Origin: Oehlia diaphana
Lineage: Eukaryota; Glomeromycota; Glomeromycetes; Glomerales; Glomeraceae
DNA: 44,701 bases
NCBI GenBank assembly: GCA_003833135.1
Contig: QZLH01000501.1
Span: 37,691 to 82,391, forward strand
Reading direction: 5' to 3'
In this document: positions 28,301 to 37,369 of the stretch, piece after piece
Layout: every line of letters begins with the position of its first letter
How positions within the stretch are numbered: the stretch's first letter is position 1
Notes under the pieces: generated by a model
What the model was told of the DNA's origin: nothing
The model's input: the letters and a program-made list of their open reading frames with translations, nothing else
Databases searched by the model: none
Position numbers and translations under genes: made by a program

Positions 28301-31300
28301 AAAAATTCATCCAAAACATTCTTTGGCACTTCCTCTTCTTTGTCAATTATTATTTTACTAATAATTGACTCGTCAATCAAAAGAGCTCGTCTACGTAAAT
28401 CTAAAATTTCATTTAAATTATATTTCACGTTAGATTTAGAGGAATATTCTAAGGAAACCATGCATTTGCCTTTTAAATCACGTGCAAAAATGTAAGTTCC
28501 ATTAAGCACAGCATTCTTAATTTTCTCTTTAGTATCTTCGTCGTCATTTTGAATTTTATTGTATATATTTTGAAATATTGAATTGTTACTATTACATACT
28601 AATGCAATCTTTTCTCTTAAAGTATGATCCTTCTCAACAATATGAAGTAACTCTTCTAGAAAATCACTAATAGTTTCTTTATTCTTATCCAATATAGGAA
28701 ATAAAAATTGGTTCACTTGAACAAGTAATGAGAGTTGAGTCAATTTTTCATCCGAATGATCGTTCGAATCATTAAATAAAATTTTAATATCATGTTTGCT
28801 GATTTTCTTTAGAAATCCTATAAGTTCACCAGCATTTGATAACTCCTTTATTAATTCCCAACAATTTTGATTAACCTTAATCAAATTTTTATCAAGATAA
28901 TCGAAAAGATTATTTGTTTTTTCAAGTTCCATGGAATCATCTTTTAAATTACGGATTGATTTAGATAACCAATCATCATCGTTGCGTTGTACTCCAAAAA
29001 TTTCCACCACTTTTTCTAGCTTCTCAAGTCGTTCGATCCATTTTGAGAAATCGACAAGAGTTTTTAGTAATCTTTCGCTCATCTCACAGTCTTCCATTAA
29101 ATCAAGCTCTGAATTAATATCCGTAACGTTTCTCCAAAGTAAATATGCTTCTGAACATTTAAGTTTTCCCCATTCTTCAAGTCGTTTACAAAGAGCATTA
29201 TACTTATCAAAAACAATCGGAATTAATTTTTGTGCTATGTATTCTACTTTTGTTGCTGCAGCATCTTCCTTAATGCAAACTTCAAAAATATTTCGAAAAA
29301 TTTGAGATTGGCGAAACTTGTAGCAACGCTTTGCACACTCCAAAGTTTTCCCATGAAACGCCAAATAATCTGGTGCTAACGCCCGTTTCATTTCTACTTT
29401 ATCTAAATTTGTCGTGTGCTGTTTTATATCTTCAATATAATCATTTACATCCGTTACTTGTGCAACTGAACAAAATTCGGTATAAAAGGTAAGAAGTATG
29501 GCATTCCGAAATAGATAATTATCATAAAGCTTTCTGATTTTCGCGATTTCATCTCGAGTGACAGTTATAGCTCGAAAGACAATTATATCACCTAAAAAAT
29601 TCTTTTTGGAAGCCGAACAAAAATATGTAAATAGTCTTTTGTCAGAATATACTAAAAGTTGTTGTAATAATTGCATATCAATCATTTTTTCAACGAATAA
29701 TAAGCCAAGTTCGTTAATAGACTCTCCAATACGTTTGATAAATGGATGTGAATTAAGTTTTGAAACGTTCCCGTCAGCAAATAATATAGCACCCCAAAAT
29801 TTACTAGCTTTTAAAATATTTAAATGATGGTGTTGTGAGGAAGTAAATGCGGATGATTGATTTTGCAATATAGTCATGATATGATATAAAATATCTTCGC
29901 TCATCCTAAAATTTATAATAAATTAGTTGAGTATTTTTAAATTATGGAGTACTTCTTTTTGAAAGAAAAAAATAATTTAAACTTACGAGTTCGGAACCTC
30001 TAAAATCTCGCCCTTGCGAGAGCATATTACAAATATATTGTGTAATAACTCATCACTAGCTTGTCGAACGGTCTTGTTTAATATTTCTTTTACCAAGTTC
30101 AAAAATAATTTTTTAATGTCATCTTGATCTAACGTTACTATTAATATTGTTGCGGCAAAGATATGAATTTCTAAACATTCCTTTACTATTTTCATAGCGG
30201 TATCCGTTAAACCTTGCCAAATATTAATCCTGTAACCAAGCAAAGGATGAATACGTTCTAATTGTTGAAATATCAGAAAAATAAATTTGCTTTCGTTTAA
30301 TGAATTGCTTGCGTAAAGTTTAGACGAAAGATTTTTAATCCAAGTTATACATATGTTTGGTATCTTTTTCTCTTTGTCAGAAAAATCACTACGAAACCAA
30401 TTATCTAACAGTTCTGGAAATATATTTAATAATTCCAAAATATAAGATTTAGATATTAATTCTAATGATTTAACAAATTCTTCACCACACCAATTTAGAC
30501 TAAGAAGAAGTCTTTTAATGGCAGCAATATTTTCGTTTGTCCATTCCTTGCTTGAATTCTCAAGTAAAAATAAAGTACGGGACTGAAAAACTTCGGACAA
30601 ATCATATCGATAGTCTATCGGAAGCTTTATAAACCGGGATTCTAAAGCAACAGCATCATCATCATCATGAGAGATAATCTTTCGAACTTGTTCGATAAAA
30701 CACCTAAAAATAGTTTTGTCCAGTTTGTTATTGCGCAAAAGAACATCACTCCATAGTTTAAAAAGGGAATTCGTATTATGACATAATTGAATTAACCACT
30801 AAAAAAACCAACAATAGTTAAATTTTTATTTAAGAAAAAAAAAATCTTATATAGTCAATAATTAAATTACCTTTGCGACTTTAATAAAAACTTGAGGTTC
30901 AATATTTTCAATATAAGGTCCGATTATTTGAACAAATTTCGCTAAATTTTCGCTAGAATATTTTAAGGTTTTTAACTGATCGATGAAGGCATAATTAGGA
31001 TCAATTTCAGCCGAAATTGTAAAAATAACTGACCAATCAAATTGCATCTGAAAAGCATTATGCCGGACTAGAACTAAAATAGCAGAATACATTAGGTCTT
31101 TAGTATTTGAAAGTAAAGTTTCTTGATTATAGCTTTCGAGTGCGTTAAGTAATAATTTAGATTGGAAATTAACTGGCAGTTCATGGAACGTGCCTTTCTC
31201 CCTTGAAATATAATAACCTAAGATAAGACACAAGAAAAGCCGTTTTTCTTTGAATTTATCACCAATATGACTGAAAATGAAGTCAAGACTTGAAGCGCGG

Positions 31301-31839
31301 ATCGTATGATAATTGTGAAGGGATAATAAATGTTGATATTCCATAACTTTATCTTTTAGGTTACTACCCTTGATAGAATTATAAATATAATCTACAAAAG
31401 CAAAATCATGTATAGCGTATATGCTATATTGATGATTACTATTCCATATATCAAATTGATTATCTCTTTCAATATCCAACGTGCGACAATCTTGAAAACT
31501 TTCTTCTAATCCTTCGAATACAATTTTTTCATTTCCTTTAGAAAACATAGACTTAGGTACTATGTGAATAGCATATTTATATCGAATAAGTTCAACGCGA
31601 GTAATATGAAAGAAATTTGGTTTGTACAAAGAAATAGTAATCAGATCAGATTTCCAATAAGTTAGATTTTGTTGACGAAGCTTTACAATAGGGTTTCCCC
31701 ATGAACCTAGTTCCTTCCTATTGCCAAGAACTACAGGTTGTCCAATTTTCTCAACACCTTCTGGCAAGTGAACATGGAAAGTAATTTTGATTTCATTATA
31801 TAACCTACTACCGGGATATGGAGCAAGCCAATCATTCAT
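18912..31839 (-). CDS. RNF213/mysterin-like giant AAA+ ATPase, paralog B, disrupted near its 3' end
   Basis: Exons: 31839-30871, 30798-29987, 29905-28148, 28056-26175, 26102-25174, 25089-25002, 24931-24796, 24721-24565, 24484-23965, 23879-23825, 23743-23638, 23567-22458, 22357-19085, 18980-18912. All phases agree. The order is that of A: CBM20 (residues about 15-120, QPVVLGNRKELGSW), Walker A GEAGCSKT (about 1801-1808), Walker B WILLDEIN, second Walker A GESGSSKS (assembled across the intron 25173-25090), degenerate Walker B IVLLEN, then later AAA units, a long helical region and an RNF213-type C-terminal domain (YLCAIVDFLIKLHNEF). No RING or RZ zinc-binding cluster is visible in that helical region. 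The frame breaks by one missing base near 20266-20268, and a TAA stands at 19373-19375 although homology continues to a basic tail ending at 18912. Intact length would be about 3,950 residues. Either the last part is lost or the assembly has errors. A possible poly(A) signal AATAAA lies at 18870-18875. Confidence 0.83.
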
Positions 31840-32101
31840 GTTCGTTAATTATCTTGTTTAAAATAAATTGCTGCTTTAATTAATTTAGCAAATTAAATGG
31901 TCAATTATCGAAAACAATAATTTATTATTAATTAAAAAAAAAAGAAAAAAGAATAAATATACGTACACCAAATTTTTTGGCGTTAATTATATATTTGGTC
32001 AAGAAAAGTCGGAAACAAAAAGAAAATGCTAACTCGATATAGATTATCATGACTAATTACGAAACAGACTTGACTATTATTATTTTAGTTCTTGCGCTAC
32101 C

Positions 32102-32121
32102 TGAAACATTGATCATCACCA
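32102..32121 (-). promoter_or_regulatory. 20-bp element shared upstream of paralogs A and B (copy B)
   Basis: TGAAACATTGATCATCACCA differs from the copy before A by one base (T for C). It lies about 265-280 bp before the ATG of B, in the same orientation relative to the gene. Confidence 0.45.
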
Positions 32122-32431
32122 AAACAATATATTTTTGATTTTGGTTCGGTAATTGTTCTATGAAACAGGTTACTCGGCAAGTAACTGTTGTATTTGACCC
32201 CCTCCTGTAGGATGAATAACAGCTCAGCAAATTCCACCAATCATAATATTCTTATTGCAAATACATGAAAGGCACGATAGTGCCGCAGTTATGAAGTCAC
32301 ATGTGTCGAGTAACTGTGTTAATAGATAGTTGGTAAAATGAGATACTTTATTAATTATATGATAAAGAACATACAAATATATAAAATACTATCTAAAGTT
32401 TGGTAACGAAATTACCTTCCTCCATACCAAA

Positions 32432-32455
32432 ACCGTTACTCCATACAGTAACGGT
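32432..32455. repeat. Perfect 9-bp inverted repeat, 6-nt loop
   Basis: ACCGTTACT (32432-32440) pairs with AGTAACGGT (32447-32455) across CCATAC. It belongs to a palindrome-dense, less AT-rich block at 32401-32720. Confidence 0.7.
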
Positions 32456-32536
32456 AGTAGGATATTCTTACTAGTACGAATTTGCAAATCTGTACGGTAC
32501 GGGTTGATCAAATTTCCCAAAAAAATTTCAATAATT

Positions 32537-32576
32537 CCGTACTGTACCAGTTCTGTACTGAGCCAGTACAGTACGG
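32537..32576. repeat. Perfect 11-bp inverted repeat, 18-nt loop
   Basis: CCGTACTGTAC (32537-32547) pairs with GTACAGTACGG (32566-32576). The loop contains a further CTGTACTGAG word, and GTAC words recur through the block. Confidence 0.75.
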
Positions 32577-32701
32577 TAATTTTTTTATATGTCCAAATAA
32601 ATACGGACATTAATATCACCATAGTTAAATGGACATTGGTGTCCAAATAATCAACATGCTAAATGTACCATCAATGTACTAGCTCTAATATATATAATAT
32701 A

Positions 32702-32717
32702 GTACGGTACGGTACGG
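32702..32717. repeat. Tandem GTACG repeat (three copies)
   Basis: GTACGGTACGGTACGG closes the palindrome-dense block. The same CGTAC/GTACG word recurs at about 32493 (GTACGGTACGGG), so the block may be a degenerate repeat family member. Confidence 0.6.
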
Positions 32718-35700
32718 AATTTTGGAAAATGACGTACTGAATATCTATATAATCTTACATAATAGGTATTTTTTTATACAACTTAGTACTAACATAAATC
32801 ACCAATTTCTTTTTATCTTCCCGAACAGGAAAATGCAAATATCTAAAACATCACCACACGAAGCAATAGAAGCATGTTGTACGACCATGAGCAAAATTTC
32901 CAGATAAAATTTAGATCAGTGACATCAGTGACGCTTTATTATAAATTGTGTATATCGAGTTAAATAAAATTTTAATTTCATGAAATTTTCCTGAATTATC
33001 AATTTCAATTTTTTGAAACATATCAAATTAGAAAATATTTTCGATTCGCAGTTAAAATCAAAATTGCTGCGCCACACTGCCCACACATTATTCGTACAGC
33101 GTGCCTGCCGTGCCAAATATTTATTATCAACAATAATCTGCAAAAATACTAAAATAATTAAATAAATAACTGCAATATTGACGTATTATTTTAAAAGCTG
33201 TTACAATTGTTTCAACCTAACTGTACTATTTGTTTAACACCGATGTTGATTTTTATCGCCTTTTAGAGTGAGTTGCCATATTGACACACTTTTAAGTGAT
33301 AATATCCCAATTGTATTTTTATTCAAATTGAACTTCTCTCTAGACTTTTAAAAAAATCTGGTCATCAAACAAACAATTAACCTAACTTTGTCTCAACATA
33401 TTATTTCTTTAAAGTTTTATTTATGTATTATTTATTTATCAAATTTAAAGTTTTAGAAATGGCGTTTAATATGAGAAAAAAACAAAAATTCATTACATTT
33501 CGGGTTCAAATTAGGTAGTAATTTTCACTCAATTTACAAACTGGATTGGATGAAAACCGCAGAATCCGGATATCTGGAAAAAAAAATCTAGATTGAACCA
33601 GATACAAATCGAAGTACTACCAGAAGTCATTTTCCTGCAGTGGAAGAATATTCTTCCCACATAAATTTCTTTCCAGAAAGTTCTCAATTTTTCATAAATT
33701 AACATTTTATTGAATTATGATTAAGTGAAAATCGAGATGTTATCATTCATACTAAACGTTATGTCTCCCTTCGTCAATAAAAAAGGTATTATTTACTACT
33801 TTATAAACTCAGACGGAGTTCCCTTGCTAAACTTGTATTGCACATTATTAATCTATTTAAACAGAAGTCCTAAATCATGTTAAAAACAAGAAGCTGATCC
33901 ATGTTATATAATATATACAGTATATGCAACGGTCGATTTCCTTCTTGTAAAGAAACGTAGGAATGCTTATTATGGATCACTGTTTCAAATTAGCGAAAAA
34001 TAAATACTTGGTCATTATTAAAAGTGAAAGAATTTATGAATCAGCTGTGCTCCTCTGAATATTGTGTCTTTAATAAAAGAATTGATCAAGCTGAAATTCG
34101 CTCCAAAAATGAATGTTTTGATCCTACCTTCTTTTATTTTTATTTTTATTTTATAGCTAGTAGAACTCGTACATAGTACAAATTACGTAAATATTATTAA
34201 AAAATATGCATAAAGTAGATTTTAAAAATTATATAAGACAGCTCAAAGACAACTAACTGTCTATCGTTATTATAGTCTTACAGGAGCTACACGCGCAAAT
34301 AGAACTGGACCAAAAGTTAAACCGTCAACATTTCATGGATGTATGTTGCTCATGAACGAATGTTTCACCTGATTGTCTCTCCAATGTACTTATTTTAGTA
34401 TAATGAAGATTTTTCAAATTATTAATTAAATGTAATATATTACTTGATAAATAAATTCAATTTTTCATCGACATTTCATCTGCAGAATTGGGAATTGCGA
34501 ATAAAAGAAAAAAATAATAATTTTCTAAAAAATAAAAAAATTAAATAAAATCTGTAAAAAAATAATTATAACAAAGTCAACCCAAACGGGCCATCCAATA
34601 TTACTTGGCATATTCAGAACTCTAAACAAATTAAAATGTACTATAAATTAATTGCAAAAGGTATTTACAGTGTTACAGTCTTTTATAAGCTCAAAAATTA
34701 AACTCGCATAAAAAAAGTAAGCCGAGGAAGATGAAGATGATACTTTTAAAGATATTACAGAAGTTATTATCTCTTTTAATATTAAGCGACTTCGATAACA
34801 GATAACTACGAAATTATAGCTTGTATAATAATAAGACAAATCCATACAATTATAAAAAAATGTCTCTAGAAAAATATAAGTATCATGCAAAGGTATTTAT
34901 TTTCAAAAATAACTACAAAATAGTCAGAATAATTATTTTGGACATTAATAATATTTGTAATCTCCTGTCGTTTCTTTCGGCTGGAATGTAAACGTGAATT
35001 GTTCAGAATACTAATTTGCAAAATTGCAGCTGATTAGATAACCAGGAAATTTTTTAATTTTTTAATTTTTAAATCGTTAATGATTGTTAATCACATGTTA
35101 GACACGCTCCTGGAGCCCCATGAAATTTTTTTTTTTTAAAAAAAAAATTAATGTACGTAATATCAAAAATGCTGATATTTGGTTTGTATAGCAAAGCGCG
35201 ATAGTTATATAAAATAAACTTATATTTTTGAATAACTTATACTTATTGCAACTTATAAATTGATATAAATTTAATTATTTTTTTTTTCTTATTCTTTTAT
35301 ATTTATTCTCTAATAGTTTATTACAAATTGTATTTATTTAATAAATTTTACATTTCTCAATCTATTCTTAAAGTTGTTCTACATTTTTGAAAATATATTA
35401 AATATATTGCAAAATAATTACTGCAAAATATACTGTAATATTAACAAAGTAGTGGTTTAAAGAATGAAAACATTATAAATATAATTATTAATTCAATTTA
35501 GATTTTTACTTCGGGGTTGGCCGGAATTATCGATTTTTACCAGCACCATATTTTTTTAATGCTGGTCGATCGTCATAATTTCAGTCACCGGTGATCATCA
35601 CCCCGTGATAGGTATAAAAATTCTTTATTTAATTTTATTAATAAATTTTCCAGTTCAAAAATAAACTTAATATTAGCACTTCTTATAATTTGAATGAAAT

Positions 35701-35743
35701 TTATAGGTATTGTAATCACTATCATGGGTACTGTTCCTGGTTA

Positions 35744-35997
35744 GGCCACTCCAAACTAATAATTAGTTTAATGTCCTTTCCGGCTGAAAAATTTGAAGGG
35801 GGGAGGGAATAATTTAAACAAACATGATATTTAAACATATCAAAATTTTCAGTAAAATTGGAAATATTCAGTACATCCAATTTCAGAAAAGAGAGGGGGT
35901 GCTTTAAACATATGTGAACATATGTGTTTAAATTATTTTAAAATTTTCAAAAATAGAGGGGGGAGGACGTTAAACTAAAAATTAATTTGGAATGGCC
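35744..35997. mobile_element. 254-bp Tourist-like (PIF/Harbinger) MITE with TTA duplication
   Basis: The left end GGCCACTCCAAACTAAT... and the inverted right end GGCCATTCCAAATTAAT... match over about 33 bp with around five differences. TTA flanks both sides (35741-35743 and 35998-36000), the 3-bp target typical of PIF/Harbinger. The inside is non-coding and holds G-rich patches (GGGGGGAGGG, AGGGGGGAGG). It sits about 260 bp downstream of relic C's stop. Confidence 0.8.
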
Positions 35998-36259
35998 TTA
36001 TTGGTTACCATAGCTTTTGTAGATAAATAGACAGAAACTCTATTCAATTAATGGTTTTACTTAAATTTCATTTTATTATTAAGTATAAATATTTATTATA
36101 ATATAGTAAATATTAAGAACAAATAAACAATTCACTTAATGGTAAAATGAATTTAAGATGAAAAAAATATATATAAATAATATAAAAGAATTTAAGCTAT
36201 ATAGTAAAATTTTTAATCTAAAATAACTATAACTAACTACTATATTTAACCAATTTTTT

Positions 36260-37096
36260 TTAACCTGTAAATTTTTTAAACTTTTTAGTTCTTGTTGAAG
36301 TTTTTCTAAAAGTTGATGTAGACGTATTATTTTGCCTTTCATTTACTGTTTTCTATTATTTTAAATTAATATATAAATTAATAATAAGAGTTAATAATTT
36401 CATTTAAACAAAAATAAATAAAAATATAAAAAATAATACCTCAATTTCAGCAACAATAAAATTATAACAATTATAAGCATGTGATACTAGTAAATAAGTA
36501 GGAAACAATTTTTCAATTAATTTTTCTTCAACATCATTCCATAAATTTAATGTAAAATCCAAAAGGTATATATTTAAATTCAAATTTTTAATATTAGAAT
36601 CAATTAACAAAAACCTATAAATAAATCTTTTTAAAGCAAATGCAAATGCTTTAGCAGAAATAAGTTGTTGATTTTGATTTTCCATATCATAATAATTCAT
36701 GATATCATTAATTGAATCCTTCATTTATTGTGTTAATGGAATTTTAAATTTTTCATCAATACTATGAATTGTTGAATTAGCAATTTGTTCTTCAATTAAT
36801 TCATAAAAAACTACAATATGTTTTAAAGAAAATCCTTCTATAAATGTAATATTATAGCTTTCTAATTTTAACCACTGATTAATAAAATTTAAAATAAGTA
36901 TATTATTATTTTTAATTGATAATTCTTTAATAAAACAAAGAATTATTTCAAAATGATTTATCAGTTCAAATAAGTCAATTGAATTTAATGAATTATTTAA
37001 AATTAATAAAGAATTTGATGGCTGAAACATTGCTAAAATCATTAACATTTTGTCTGCTGGAATAGGTTCTTGTGGTAATATCATTTTAATATCAGG
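36260..37096 (-). pseudogene. Relic C: 3' end of a third RNF213-like tandem copy
   Basis: The minus strand from about 37096 down aligns throughout with B from about 19735 down. Shared pieces are ILPQEPIP, CFIKELSIKNNNILIL, YELIEEQ, DEKFK.PLT, MKDSI, LLVSHAYN.YNFIV.EIE and the last-exon start KT.NERQN. The exon 36440-37096 carries an in-frame TAA at 36725-36727, one codon away from the stop of B. An intron of 87 nt (36439-36353) matches B's last intron in position and phase. The last exon 36352-36260 encodes a Ser/Thr- and Lys-rich tail with TAA at 36260-36262. Everything 5' of residue ILPQEP is missing: the homology ends at GGACC-rich repeats near 37097. It is a truncated duplicate; a residual small product from ATG 36724 is possible but unsupported. 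Confidence 0.82.
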
Positions 37097-37190
37097 TCCC
37101 AGGACCGGGACCGGACCAGGACCGACCTACATATCTGATATAATCGGAGTACGTTAAGATTGTACACCCCCCCCCACCCCCCCTGTAAGA
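37097..37190. repeat. GGACC-rich repeat and C-tract at the breakpoint of relic C
   Basis: Directly beside the point where homology to paralog B ends there are six imperfect copies of a GGACC/GGTCC word (about 37095-37127). A tract of C broken by a single A follows at about 37166-37183. Both are strikingly GC-rich in a sequence that is otherwise about three quarters A+T. They may mark a rearrangement junction or a repeat end. Confidence 0.6.
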
Positions 37191-37305
37191 TAAGGATGCC
37201 CTGGTTACGCTGGGGGAGTTTCCAGATTTGCACAACGTCACATGATCATGATGTGTGATGTGTGATGTGATTGTGATTAATTACATTTTAAGTCACACAA
37301 GAAAG

Positions 37306-37314
37306 TATAAATAT
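37306..37314 (+). promoter_or_regulatory. TATA-like box of the plus-strand gene
   Basis: TATAAATAT stands 56 bp before the ATG at 37370, downstream of several repeated TGTGATGTG words (about 37250-37275). In such AT-rich DNA a TATA match is weak evidence alone; the spacing to the gene start is what makes it plausible. Confidence 0.4.
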
Positions 37315-37369
37315 GAAATGACTCATTTAGTTTTTAACTATTTTTTACGCGAAAAAAATATTTATCAAT

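Larger units (their letters stand above)
31840..35743. other. Intergenic DNA between paralog B and relic C
   Basis: It contains B's presumed promoter (31840-32380), a small hairpin GGCAC-GATA-GTGCC at 32271-32284, the palindrome-rich block at 32401-32720 and otherwise featureless AT-rich sequence. An inverted pair ACCAGCA/TGCTGGT lies near 35540-35570. Open frames here are short and AT-driven; none is supported. Confidence 0.45.

Noticed and set aside
32389..32646. 85-codon minus-strand open frame
   Set aside because: It lies entirely in the palindrome-dense repeat block and its product follows from repeated GTAC words.
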